The notes: a model not told the origin generated them from the letters alone. DNA of 64,000 nucleotides from Flavobacterium ajazii (GCF_010614725.1 NZ_JAAEHL010000008.1:248001-312000); one strand, 5' to 3'. Numbered from the stretch's first letter, positions 48,103 to 57,105 are shown. Translations and numbers: made by a program.

Positions 48103-49680
48103 ATGAAATTCAGTTCAAAATATTTACCAGTTATTGTAGGAGCAACCTTTGCTCTCGGAACCGTATTCGGAAGCCTTATGAATGCTCCCGTTGAGGATCA
48201 GCTTTTGGCAAAAAACAACTCCAAAACCAAACTGAATAAACTGATTGACTTTATTAATACTGAATATGTGGATAATGTCAATACAGATTCGATTGTAAAT
48301 CTTACGGTAGATAATATTTTGTCGAAACTGGATCCGCATTCGGTTTATATTCCGCCAAGCGAACAGGCCGAAGTTGCCGAAAGTATGAAAGGGGACTTCG
48401 TAGGTGTCGGAATTAATTTTTACATGTATAAAGATTCGGTTGCGATTATTAAACCTGTTGAAAATGGACCTTCAGCAAAAGCGGGAATAAAATCGGGAGA
48501 TCGTATTTTATATGCAGGTAAAACAAAATTGTTTGGTAGAAAATTGCCTTCAGATAGTTTGTTTTCTAAACTAAAAGGAACGAAAGGCTCAGAAATCGAA
48601 TTGACGGTTTTTAGAAAATCAGAGCATAAGAAACTTAAATTCAAAATAAAACGAGATGTTATTCCTATAAAAAGTGTTGATGCTGCAATGATGCTTTCCA
48701 ATAATACAGGTTACATCAAAATAAATCGTTTTGCTGAAACCACTTATGATGAGTTCAAAGCCGGATTAACAAAATTAAAACAAAAAGGAATTCAGTCTTT
48801 AGTAATTGACGTTCGTGATAATGGAGGCGGTTATATGGAAGAAGCTGTGGCTATTGCCGATGAGTTTTTGAAAGACAAACAACTAATAGTTTTTACCAAA
48901 AATAAAAATGGTACAACCGAAAAAACATACGCTACAAAAAGCGGAAGTTTTGAAACCGGCAAGGTAACAGTTTTGATTAATGAAAATAGTGCTTCTGCAA
49001 GTGAAATCCTGGCAGGGGCTATTCAGGACAATGACCGCGGAACTATCGTAGGAAGACGTTCTTTTGGAAAAGGACTGGTACAGCGGGAAATGGATTTTAA
49101 TGATGGATCGGCTGTTAGATTGACTGTTGCTAGATATTATACGCCTACCGGAAGATCTATTCAAAAACCATATGCCAAAGGGAATGATGAGTATTTTAAA
49201 GAGTCAGAAACAAGAATAAAAACAGGTGAATTATATGCTAAAGATAGTATTAAAGTAGCAGATTCATTAAAATTTAAAACGCCAAAAGGCAGGATTGTTT
49301 ATGGCGGCGGTGGAATTGTTCCGGATGTATTCGTTCCTATGGAAGCAGAACATGGTAATGAAAATGTAGCGTATTTGCTGCAAACCGGAATTGTAGGACA
49401 TTTTGTTTTTGAAGAACTGGATAAAAACAGAAATGCATTTGCAGGACTGCATTTTAATGAGTTTTTAATTAAAATGAAAAATTCAGATACATATTTCAGG
49501 AAATTCAAAAATTATATTTTTATGACTGGTCTGGATCTTAAATTAGATAAAACTAAAGATTTAGTCAATCGTTATATTACTGCTGAATTTGCCCGACAAT
49601 TATATGGTGAATTGTATTATTACGATGTGATTTTAAAAGAAGACGCCATGATTAAAAAAGTTCTGAGCTTAAAGAAATAA
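48103..49680 (+). CDS. S41 family C-terminal processing peptidase (CtpA-like)
   Basis: 525 residues: an N-terminal membrane anchor or signal (LPVIVGATFALGTVFGSLM), a PDZ domain at about 90-165 (FVGVGINFYMYKDSVAIIKP, AKAGIKSGDRI) and the protease domain with SLVIDVRDNGGGYMEEAVAI, the catalytic Ser in NENSASASEILAGAIQD and Lys in GRRSFGKGLVQ. A C-terminal extension of about 130 residues is typical of Bacteroidota homologues. It acts in the periplasm on protein C-termini. It begins directly after the deaminase stop codon. Confidence 0.92.
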   Translation: MKFSSKYLPVIVGATFALGTVFGSLMNAPVEDQLLAKNNSKTKLNKLIDFINTEYVDNVNTDSIVNLTVDNILSKLDPHSVYIPPSEQAEVAESMKGDFVGVGINFYMYKDSVAIIKPVENGPSAKAGIKSGDRILYAGKTKLFGRKLPSDSLFSKLKGTKGSEIELTVFRKSEHKKLKFKIKRDVIPIKSVDAAMMLSNNTGYIKINRFAETTYDEFKAGLTKLKQKGIQSLVIDVRDNGGGYMEEAVAIADEFLKDKQLIVFTKNKNGTTEKTYATKSGSFETGKVTVLINENSASASEILAGAIQDNDRGTIVGRRSFGKGLVQREMDFNDGSAVRLTVARYYTPTGRSIQKPYAKGNDEYFKESETRIKTGELYAKDSIKVADSLKFKTPKGRIVYGGGGIVPDVFVPMEAEHGNENVAYLLQTGIVGHFVFEELDKNRNAFAGLHFNEFLIKMKNSDTYFRKFKNYIFMTGLDLKLDKTKDLVNRYITAEFARQLYGELYYYDVILKEDAMIKKVLSLKK

Positions 49681-49697
49681 TCTTTTAATTTTTTATA

Positions 49698-50063
49698 ATG
49701 AACACAGAAACTATTGTAAATGCTGAAATTCAACTTTTGACAGCTATTAAAAATGCTGATGTTTCGGTTTTAGAAAAGATGCTGCATGACGATTTGCTGT
49801 TCAATTTGCCAGACGGGAATACCATTACAAAAGAATTTGATTTGAATTCATATCGTTCCGGTAAAATGAAAATCGATTCACTAGAGGCTTCTGATCAGAT
49901 TATAAATATAATTAATGATATCGCGGTGGTTGTAGTAACCATTTCTTTAAAAGGAATGTTTGATAATAATTTGATAAATGGTACTTTTCGTTACATCAGA
50001 GTCTGGAAAGAATATGGTGAAAGTTTAAAAGTAATAGCAGGAAGCTGTGTCGCTTTACAATAA
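49698..50063 (+). CDS. SnoaL-like / DUF4440 domain protein
   Basis: 121 residues with the NTF2-like fold pattern of DUF4440 proteins: an N-terminal helix (IVNAEIQLLTAIKNADVSVL), LHDDLLFNLPDGN and a beta sheet with TFRYIRVWKEYGESLKVIAG. Cytoplasmic, no signal peptide. Such proteins may bind or hydrolyse small ligands; the role is unknown. It is 17 bases after the protease gene and may be part of the same transcript. Confidence 0.82.
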   Translation: MNTETIVNAEIQLLTAIKNADVSVLEKMLHDDLLFNLPDGNTITKEFDLNSYRSGKMKIDSLEASDQIINIINDIAVVVVTISLKGMFDNNLINGTFRYIRVWKEYGESLKVIAGSCVALQ

Positions 50064-50080
50064 AATTAATAAAACTAAAC

Positions 50081-50392
50081 ATGAAAAATCTAATAAAAAT
50101 AAGCTTTCTATTCGTTTTAATGACTTTTGTAATTTCATGTGCAACTATGAAAGAAAATAATAGCGTTTCGGGAAAAGTTGATTCGATAGAATCAGGAAAA
50201 GATGGTTATACGGCTAAAATTACTACGGCTGCAAAAGAAGTATATTTTGCGACAATCAGTATTGTAAATGTGGGCGGGCCTCAAAACTACAAGCAATTGA
50301 AAATTGGTGATGAGGTTTCGCTAAAAGGAGAAAAATGGAAAACCAACGATGAGAATCATATTAAGGTATCGGAAATCGTTTCTGTTAAATAA
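50081..50392 (+). CDS. Small uncharacterised lipoprotein (OB-like)
   Basis: 103 residues with a lipoprotein signal (FVLMTFVISCATMKEN, Cys near residue 20). The mature part is a short beta-barrel-like domain (SVSGKVDSIESGKDGYTAKI, YKQLKIGDEVSLKGEKWK, HIKVSEIVSVK) of OB-fold appearance. I do not recognise the family. Followed by a long perfect inverted repeat. Confidence 0.72.
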   Translation: MKNLIKISFLFVLMTFVISCATMKENNSVSGKVDSIESGKDGYTAKITTAAKEVYFATISIVNVGGPQNYKQLKIGDEVSLKGEKWKTNDENHIKVSEIVSVK

Positions 50393-50416
50393 ATATAGAA
50401 ATCGTAGAAAAAATTT

Positions 50417-50480
50417 AAACCATTAAGAAATTAAGAGAGTTTAGCAAGAATGCTTTGTAAACTTAATTTCTTAATGGTTT
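50417..50480. terminator. 19-bp perfect inverted repeat between convergent genes
   Basis: AAACCATTAAGAAATTAAG (50417-50435) is complementary to CTTAATTTCTTAATGGTTT (50462-50480), loop of 26. It separates the convergent lipoprotein and oxidoreductase genes and can act as a bidirectional terminator. The words ATTAAGAAATTAAG recall a common interspersed repeat of the group. Confidence 0.75.
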
Positions 50481-50513
50481 GTGATTTTATAAAAAAGAAA
50501 CTTATTTTGAAAT

Positions 50514-51119
50514 TTATCGGATACTGTCATGTGAATGGGTCTGCACACCGTTGTTCCATAAAGTAAGAATGTCTGTAGCAACAGCAGCGCCACTTCCTGC
50601 AGCAATGGCCAATTGACTTCGCCAGCCGGCTAAAGTCCCAATAACGTAAATGCCGTCTGTAACTTTATGGTCTTCATTTTTAAGTTGAATACGCTGTTTT
50701 TCAGGTAAAGCCTTTTTGTGAGGTTCAATATATTGCATTAAACCTTCGATGTCGAAAGTGTTTGCGGAACCAATTCCAACTACGATATTTTTTGCTTTGT
50801 ATGTGTTTTTGTTTGTAACTATAGTAAATTCGGGATAAGTACCCTCGATTTTAATTACTTTTTCATTAGGAATCTGAGAAATATGCGGATAGGTCTGGGC
50901 TAAATCCTGAGTACTTTCGAATAATAATTCAGAACCTAATTTACCTGGTTTTATGCCGTAAGCATTATAGAAAATAGCTTCCTGTAGAGAAGAATTTTTC
51001 TGATGTGTAAAAATTCCGATTTTTTTATCGGTTACAAAAGCTTTCTTTTTGGCAGATCCTAATACCAGTGCACACGAGATGCCTGAAACACCCCCGCCAA
51101 CAATTAAAACATCAAACAT
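50514..51119 (-). CDS. Small FAD-dependent oxidoreductase (thioredoxin-reductase-like)
   Basis: 201 residues with FAD-binding VLIVGGGVSGISCALVLGSA at the N-terminus, YKAKNIVVGIGSAN and a C-terminal VTDGIYVIGTLAGWRSQLAI with GSGAAVATDIL. Thioredoxin reductases are about 310 residues; here the NADPH domain and the redox CxxC are absent. The product may need another electron partner or be a ferredoxin-NADP-reductase remnant. It overlaps neither neighbour and is one base away from the next upstream gene. Confidence 0.78.
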   Translation of the reverse strand: MFDVLIVGGGVSGISCALVLGSAKKKAFVTDKKIGIFTHQKNSSLQEAIFYNAYGIKPGKLGSELLFESTQDLAQTYPHISQIPNEKVIKIEGTYPEFTIVTNKNTYKAKNIVVGIGSANTFDIEGLMQYIEPHKKALPEKQRIQLKNEDHKVTDGIYVIGTLAGWRSQLAIAAGSGAAVATDILTLWNNGVQTHSHDSIR

Positions 51120-51120
51120 A

Positions 51121-51321
51121 TTATCTGCCGTTTGTTTTCTCTTCGATTTTTTTTGAAATCCTGAAAATCAAAAGAATCAAAACAGCACAAAATGAAGCGG
51201 CAATTCCAATAAGGGCAACAGCGCTGTCTCCTTCAAAAGGGTTTTGAAAGTCAAGCTGCGTAATGTTAAAAACAATTAAAGCTAATGCCAAAAGCACTAA
51301 GATGGAAGTAAAGATTTTCAT
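51121..51321 (-). CDS. Small two-helix membrane protein
   Basis: 66 residues: a first membrane helix (TSILVLLALALIVFNITQL), a short polar loop (DFQNPFEGDS), a second helix (VALIGIAASFCAVLILLIF) and a basic tail. Unrecognised family. It starts the operon with the oxidoreductase, one base apart, so the two may work together. Confidence 0.7.
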   Translation of the reverse strand: MKIFTSILVLLALALIVFNITQLDFQNPFEGDSAVALIGIAASFCAVLILLIFRISKKIEEKTNGR

Positions 51322-51407
51322 AAGTTGGTTGTTTGTCTAAAATAATAAAGAAGAGCTCTTTGAGCTGTATTTTAGAATTTTATGGAGCAAATTTAAAAAA
51401 ATATCCT

Positions 51408-51986
51408 TTAGACGAACAAACCTTTAACATTAGCGGCAAATAATTTAACAGCTATTGCCAAAAGTATTACTCCAAATGTCTTGCGAACTACCCCAAGACC
51501 GTTTTCGCCTAATAAATTTTCGATTTTTTTAGACGATTTCAAAACAATATAAACTAAGATGATATTCAGTAAAATGGCGATAATGATGTTAATGGTGTGA
51601 AATTGAGAACGCAACGATAATAAAGTTGTCATGGTCCCCGCTCCGGCAATCAACGGAAAAGCTAATGGAACGATAGAGGCGGATCCCGGTTCTTCATCAC
51701 GGTAAATACGGATTCCGAGAATCATTTCCAGTGCCAGAAAAAACAGAACAAAGGAACCCGCTACGGCAAATGAATGTACATCAATACCAATAAGGTTAAG
51801 CAGACCTTCTCCAACAAAAAGGAAAACAATCATAATCGTTCCGGCAACAAGAGATGCTTTCTCTGATTCGATATGTCCAACTTTTGCTCTTAGATTTACA
51901 ATAATAGGGATTGAGCCTACAATATCAATTACGGCAAAAAGGACCATACTAACTGTGATGATTTCTTTAAAGTTGATTTCCAGCAT
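51408..51986 (-). CDS. MarC family integral membrane protein
   Basis: 192 residues, six hydrophobic segments, with the MarC signatures VLFAVIDIVGSIPIIVNL near residue 15, SFVLFFLALEMILGIRIYR (near 77) and VPLAFPLIAGAGTMTTLLSL (near 105). Function of the family is unsettled; it was once thought to be an antibiotic-resistance exporter. The start is 87 bases downstream of the small two-helix gene's opposite end and is transcribed on the same strand. Confidence 0.9.
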   Translation of the reverse strand: MLEINFKEIITVSMVLFAVIDIVGSIPIIVNLRAKVGHIESEKASLVAGTIMIVFLFVGEGLLNLIGIDVHSFAVAGSFVLFFLALEMILGIRIYRDEEPGSASIVPLAFPLIAGAGTMTTLLSLRSQFHTINIIIAILLNIILVYIVLKSSKKIENLLGENGLGVVRKTFGVILLAIAVKLFAANVKGLFV

Positions 51987-52303
51987 ATTGCTTTAATTTT
52001 TAAGGTTTAAAAAACTGCTGCAAAAGTAGTTAATAAAGTTATGTGTTTTTTCATTATAGTATTTTTTGTTATAAAAACACGTTTTAAAGATTAAATAAGT
52101 GATATTTGTAACTTTTGTGAGTTTTATCACAGAGTTTCACAAAGATTTTTCGCAAATATTCACGAAGTAATATTTTTTAAATATCCTTTATAAACAGAAA
52201 ATCTGTGAAAGTTTGAGGAAGCCTCTGCGAATATCTGCGGTAAATTTTTTATGTCTATTCTTTGACTATCTTTGCACTTTATAAATCTCAGTATTTTATT
52301 ATC
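51987..52303. other. Intergenic region with CTTTG-family repeat
   Basis: Divergent spacer between marC and the DUF3109 gene. From about 52126 to 52245 it holds words such as CACAGAGTTTCACAAAG, CGCAAATATTCACGAAG, CTCTGCGAATATCTGCGG and TCTGTGAAAGTTTGAGG, the same family as at 19035 and 25988. The DUF3109 promoter element follows at 52267. No gene is supported. Confidence 0.6.
52267..52274 (+). promoter_or_regulatory. Promoter element of the DUF3109 gene
   Basis: TATCTTTG matches TAnnTTTG. It lies inside the longest possible reading frame (ATG 52262), so the real start must be the ATG at 52304. Confidence 0.65.
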
Positions 52304-52873
52304 ATGTTTCAATTAGGGAAAACTATTATTTCGGAAGATATTCTTGAAAAAGAATTTGTATGCAACTTGTCAGCTTGTAAAGGAGCTTGTTGTGTTGATG
52401 GAGATGCCGGGGCGCCTTTGAATGAAGCGGAAACTAAAATTCTGGAAGAGATATATTCTAAAGTAAAACCTTTTTTACGCAAAGAAGGAATTGAAGCTAT
52501 AGAAGCACAGGGAGCCTGGGTAAAAGGGACTGATGGTGATCTTGAAACACCCTTAATTGACAATAAAGATTGTGCTTATGTAATTTTTGACGGTAAAACC
52601 GCTCTTTGCGGAATCGAGCAGGCCTACAATCAGGGAATCGTTGACTGGAAAAAACCTGTTTCCTGTCATTTGTATCCCATCCGTGTAAAAGACTTTACAG
52701 AGTTTGCGGCAGTAAATTATGATAAATGGGATATTTGCGATGACGCCTGTTCTTTGGGTAAAGAGCTGGAAGTTCCCGTTTATAAATTTGTTAAAGAAGC
52801 CTTGATTCGTCGTTTTGGCGAAGACTGGTATATGGAACTGGAAAAAGTAGCTGAAGAATATAAAAAAGTGTAA
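52304..52873 (+). CDS. DUF3109 cysteine-rich metal-binding protein
   Basis: 189 residues with eight cysteines in the DUF3109 pattern: VCNLSACKGACCVDGDAGAP (near residue 20), KDCAYVIFDGKTALCGIEQA, VSCHLYPIR and DICDDACSLG. The spacing suggests a zinc or iron-sulfur site, as in the related CxxCxxCC zinc/iron-chelating proteins. Biochemistry unknown. Start chosen by the upstream promoter element. Precedes the ribonucleotide reductase genes but with a 335-base gap. Confidence 0.84.
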   Translation: MFQLGKTIISEDILEKEFVCNLSACKGACCVDGDAGAPLNEAETKILEEIYSKVKPFLRKEGIEAIEAQGAWVKGTDGDLETPLIDNKDCAYVIFDGKTALCGIEQAYNQGIVDWKKPVSCHLYPIRVKDFTEFAAVNYDKWDICDDACSLGKELEVPVYKFVKEALIRRFGEDWYMELEKVAEEYKKV

Positions 52874-53208
52874 AATTCACACCCTTTTTTACTGCTTTAT
52901 TTTGGTCTTTTTTAACTCAAAAAATAAAACTTTTAACTCAAAAAAAACTTTTTAAAACAATCTTAAATTGCTTGCTTTTTATTCCAAAAAGTCTATATTT
53001 TACGGGGCTTTAAGGTGTAAGTATGTTATTTAAGTGTTTCATTTGCAATAAATTAAATATTGTGTGAAAAAAGTTTCAATTTTCAGCCTTTGTTAAAAAC
53101 TACGCTCGATTGTGAATAAGTTTGACTTTTATTTTTGGCGATAAATGACAATCTTTGTAATCGTTCTGAATAAGGGGAAATTCATTATAAAAATTAAACA
53201 AAAATACA
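52874..53208. other. AT-rich leader region before nrdB
   Basis: Contains a direct repeat TTTTAACTCAAAAAA at about 52910-52955 and a long AT-rich stretch. A promoter may be present (AATCTTTG near 53153), but no consensus upstream element is at the right distance. No NrdR-type palindrome was found. No gene supported. Confidence 0.5.
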
Positions 53209-54186
53209 ATGTCACAAGTTGAACCAATTTTACAAGAAAATAAGAATCGTTTTGTTATTTTTCCAATTAAACATCATGATATTTGGGAATGGTATAAGAA
53301 AATGGAAGCTAGTTTTTGGACTGCCGAAGAAATCGATTTGCATCAGGACTTGACAGATTGGAACAACAAATTAAATGATGACGAAAGATACTTTATCAAA
53401 CATATTTTAGCATTTTTTGCTGCTTCTGACGGAATCGTAAATGAAAACCTTGCTGAGAATTTTGTAAACGAAGTACAATATGCGGAAGCGAAATTTTTCT
53501 ATGGTTTCCAAATCATGATGGAGAATATTCATAGTGAGACTTATTCTTTATTAATCGATACGTATGTGAAAGATGAAGCGGAAAAAGCAGAATTATTTAA
53601 TGCTTTGGAAGTTTTTCCTGCAATTGCGAAAAAAGGAGAGTGGGCTTTAAAATGGATCGAATCAGATTCATTTGCTGAAAGACTAATTGCTTTTGCTGCA
53701 GTTGAAGGTATTTTCTTTTCAGGTGCTTTCTGTTCAATTTACTGGCTGAAAAAACGAGGTTTAATGCCAGGGTTGACTTTTTCTAATGAATTAATTTCTC
53801 GTGACGAAGGAGTACATTGTGATTTTGCGGTTCACTTGCATAATCATCATTTGATTAACAAAGTTCCAAAAGACAGAATCAAAGAAATCATTGTTGATGC
53901 TTTAGACATCGAAAGACAATTTGTAACCGAATCCCTTCCGGTAAGTTTGATTGGAATGAACGCTGCTTTAATGACACAATACTTAGAATTTGTTGCTGAT
54001 AGATTATTGGTGGAATTAGGTTGTGAGCGTGTGTATGGATCAGCGAATCCGTTTGATTTTATGGACATGATCTCTCTTCAGGGAAAAACTAATTTCTTTG
54101 AAAAACGTGTTGCAGAGTATCAAAAATCTGGTGTGATGAACACTGACAGTGATGCTCAGAAAATTTCATTTGATGCAGATTTTTAG
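53209..54186 (+). CDS. nrdB: Ribonucleotide reductase beta subunit NrdB (class Ia)
   Basis: 325 residues. Provides the tyrosyl radical for ribonucleotide reduction. It shows DDERYFIKHILAFFAASDGI, the radical Tyr and iron ligands in EVQYAEAKFFYGFQIMMENI with HSETYSLLIDTY (near residues 85-115), EGIFFSGAFCSIYWLK and FSNELISRDEGVHCDFAVHL. The C-terminal tail DSDAQKISFDADF carries the peptide that docks on NrdA. The FYGFQ and DADF features match eukaryotic R2 more than the E. coli type. Upstream of nrdA by 266 bases. Confidence 0.95.
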   Translation: MSQVEPILQENKNRFVIFPIKHHDIWEWYKKMEASFWTAEEIDLHQDLTDWNNKLNDDERYFIKHILAFFAASDGIVNENLAENFVNEVQYAEAKFFYGFQIMMENIHSETYSLLIDTYVKDEAEKAELFNALEVFPAIAKKGEWALKWIESDSFAERLIAFAAVEGIFFSGAFCSIYWLKKRGLMPGLTFSNELISRDEGVHCDFAVHLHNHHLINKVPKDRIKEIIVDALDIERQFVTESLPVSLIGMNAALMTQYLEFVADRLLVELGCERVYGSANPFDFMDMISLQGKTNFFEKRVAEYQKSGVMNTDSDAQKISFDADF

Positions 54187-54452
54187 ACAACAAAAATACT
54201 TTTAGCGTTTACTTCTCTTCAAGAGACGCTGAAAAAAAGATTAACAGAATATTTTAAGGTTGAATCTCTTTCCCAAATCGCAGATTCAATAGCAATTTTT
54301 GACGTATTTAAATTCGGTTTTCGGATTTGAAACGAGTAACTATTGAGAATTTGGTAATTCTCGAAAAATAATTTTAAAACACGCAATGTTTAAGTGCCGG
54401 AAAACGTTTTTCCAGTGTCTTTCATTTTTTCAATAACTTAAATAGTAAGCTT

Positions 54453-56843
54453 ATGTATGTAGTAAAAAGAGATGGCCACAAAGAGCCTGTAATGTTTGAT
54501 AAGATTACAGAACGAATCAAAAAATTGTGTTACGGCTTGAATGAGCTCGTAGATCCTGTTAAGGTAGCGATGAGAGTTATCGAAGGATTGTATGACGGTG
54601 TTTCTACATCTGAACTGGATAATCTTGCAGCAGAAACGGCAGCTTCTATGACTATTGCGCATCCGGATTATGCACAATTGGCGGCGCGTGTGGCAATTTC
54701 TAACCTACATTCAAATACCAAAAAATCTTTCTCTGAAACGATGAAAGATATGTATCACTATATCAATCCAAGAAATGGTCAGGAAGCACCATTAATTGCG
54801 GATGACGTTTTTAAAGTGATTCAGGAAAATGCTGCTTTTTTAGATTCTCATATCATCTATACAAGAGATTTTAATTACGATTACTTTGGTTTTAAAACTT
54901 TAGAACGTTCTTATCTTCTTAAAATAAACGGAAAAATTGTAGAACGCCCACAGCACATGTTAATGCGTGTTTCTGTTGGTATTCATTTAGATGATTTAAA
55001 AGCAGTTATTGAAACTTACGATTTAATGTCTAAAAAGTTCTTTACGCATGCAACGCCAACGTTGTTTAATGCGGGAACTCCAAAGCCACAAATGTCTTCT
55101 TGTTTTCTTTTGGCAATGCAGGATGATAGTATCGACGGTATTTACGATACATTAAAACAAACAGCAAAAATCTCGCAGTCAGCGGGAGGAATTGGTCTTT
55201 CTATTCATAACGTTCGTGCTACAGGATCTTATATTCGCGGAACGAACGGAACGTCAAACGGAATTGTTCCGATGTTGAGAGTATTCAATGATACAGCCCG
55301 TTATGTAGATCAGGGTGGTGGAAAACGTAAAGGAAGTTTTGCGATTTACATCGAAACATGGCATGCTGATATTTTTGATTTTTTAGATTTAAAGAAAAAT
55401 CACGGAAAAGAAGAAATGCGTGCAAGAGATTTGTTCTTCGCTATGTGGACTTCAGATTTATTCATGAAACGTGTTCAGGAAGATGGTCCCTGGACGTTAA
55501 TGTGTCCTAATGAATGCCCAGGATTATACGATGTTTACGGAGAAGAATTTGAGACATTATATCTTGATTACGAATTCAGAGGAAAAGGTAGAAAAACAAT
55601 CCGTGCCCGTGAACTATGGGAGAAAATTCTTGAATCGCAAATCGAGACCGGAACACCATATATGTTATACAAAGATGCGGCAAACCGTAAATCGAACCAC
55701 AAGAATTTAGGGACTATTCGTTCTTCAAACTTGTGTACAGAGATTATGGAGTTTACCTCTAAAGATGAAATCGCAGTTTGTAATCTGGCTTCTATTTCGT
55801 TGCCAATGTTTATTGAAAACGGAAAATTTGATCACGAAGCACTTTACAATGTTACAAAACGTGTAACACGTAATCTAAATAAAGTAATTGACAGAAACTA
55901 TTATCCGGTAAAAGAAGCAGAAAATTCTAACTTCCGTCACCGTCCGGTAGGATTGGGTGTGCAAGGTCTGGCAGATGCTTTTATCATGTTGCGTATGCCG
56001 TTTACAAGTGATGAGGCTAAAAAACTGAATCAGGAAATTTTTGAAACATTATATTTTGCAGCCGTAACCGCTTCTATGGAAATGGCTAAAGAAGAAGGAT
56101 CATACTCAACTTTTGAAGGTTCTCCAATGTCTCAGGGAGAATTCCAGCACAATATGTGGGGGATGAAAGATGAAGAATTATCAGGTCGTTGGGACTGGGC
56201 TTCATTAAGAAAAGAAGTAATGGAACACGGAGTTCGTAACTCATTATTAGTTGCGCCGATGCCAACAGCATCTACTTCTCAAATTCTGGGAAATAACGAA
56301 GCTTTTGAACCATATACATCAAATATTTACACACGTCGTGTATTGTCTGGAGAATTTATCGTAGTAAATAAACATTTACTGGAAGACTTAGTAAAACTAG
56401 GTTTGTGGAACGAAGATTTGAAACAGGAAATCATGCGTCATAACGGATCTGTTCAAAATATAGATAAGATTCCACAAGATTTAAAAGATCTGTATAAAAC
56501 CGTTTGGGAAATGTCGATGAAAGATATTATCGATATGTCCCGTCAAAGAGGATATTTTATTGATCAGTCTCAATCGTTGAACTTGTTTATGCAGGATGCC
56601 AACTATTCTAAACTGACTTCAATGCATTTCTACGCATGGCAGTCAGGGTTGAAAACCGGGATGTATTATCTAAGAACCAAAGCGGCTGTAGATGCGATTA
56701 AATTCACATTAAATAACGATAAAAAAGAAGAAATACCAGCTTTAGCAGCAGAAACTGAAGAAATAAATATTGAGGAATACAAAGCGATGTTGCTAAAAGC
56801 ACAAGCTGCAGGTCCGGAGGATTGTGAGATGTGTGGGTCTTAA
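54453..56843 (+). CDS. nrdA: Ribonucleotide reductase alpha subunit NrdA (class Ia)
   Basis: 796 residues. An N-terminal ATP-cone (YVVKRDGHKEPVMFDKITER) is followed by the catalytic barrel with THATPTLFNAGTPKPQMSSC (substrate Cys, near 205-224), NLCTEIMEF, NLASISLPMF, ASTSQILGNNEAFEP and the C-terminal ECEMCGS-like CEMCGS pair for re-reduction by thioredoxin. The start and end (KRDGHKEPVMFDKI, MCGS) are strikingly like human RRM1 (a eukaryote-type class Ia enzyme). Followed by a terminator at 56901. Confidence 0.96.
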   Translation: MYVVKRDGHKEPVMFDKITERIKKLCYGLNELVDPVKVAMRVIEGLYDGVSTSELDNLAAETAASMTIAHPDYAQLAARVAISNLHSNTKKSFSETMKDMYHYINPRNGQEAPLIADDVFKVIQENAAFLDSHIIYTRDFNYDYFGFKTLERSYLLKINGKIVERPQHMLMRVSVGIHLDDLKAVIETYDLMSKKFFTHATPTLFNAGTPKPQMSSCFLLAMQDDSIDGIYDTLKQTAKISQSAGGIGLSIHNVRATGSYIRGTNGTSNGIVPMLRVFNDTARYVDQGGGKRKGSFAIYIETWHADIFDFLDLKKNHGKEEMRARDLFFAMWTSDLFMKRVQEDGPWTLMCPNECPGLYDVYGEEFETLYLDYEFRGKGRKTIRARELWEKILESQIETGTPYMLYKDAANRKSNHKNLGTIRSSNLCTEIMEFTSKDEIAVCNLASISLPMFIENGKFDHEALYNVTKRVTRNLNKVIDRNYYPVKEAENSNFRHRPVGLGVQGLADAFIMLRMPFTSDEAKKLNQEIFETLYFAAVTASMEMAKEEGSYSTFEGSPMSQGEFQHNMWGMKDEELSGRWDWASLRKEVMEHGVRNSLLVAPMPTASTSQILGNNEAFEPYTSNIYTRRVLSGEFIVVNKHLLEDLVKLGLWNEDLKQEIMRHNGSVQNIDKIPQDLKDLYKTVWEMSMKDIIDMSRQRGYFIDQSQSLNLFMQDANYSKLTSMHFYAWQSGLKTGMYYLRTKAAVDAIKFTLNNDKKEEIPALAAETEEINIEEYKAMLLKAQAAGPEDCEMCGS

Positions 56844-56900
56844 TTTTTTTTAGAAGAAAGAAAATAGAATAAAGAGGAAAGATTTTATTCTCGATTAATA

Positions 56901-56936
56901 AAAAGCAGTTATTGTCATGATAGCTGCTTTTTTTTG
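56901..56936 (+). terminator. nrdA terminator
   Basis: AAAGCAGTTAT and ATAGCTGCTTT pair over the region 56902-56932, with one mismatch, followed by a run of T. Located about 60 bases after the stop. Confidence 0.75.
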
Positions 56937-57105
56937 TTGCTATATCTTATTGTTTTAAATTTTAAAATAACAATGCTAAATTATCGTTTATGTTGTGTTA
57001 TTCATAATGTTATTTAGGTGAAATTGTAATATTTATTTTTTATTGCGTATTTCGTTAAACCTTTTTTAAAAACAAAAGTCTTATTCTTAAATAATTCTTA
57101 GTTGT

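Noticed and set aside
52874..53208. NrdR-box pair before nrdB
   Set aside because: No copy of the ACA-CTATATATAG-TGT type palindrome; only AT-rich sequence and a short direct repeat.
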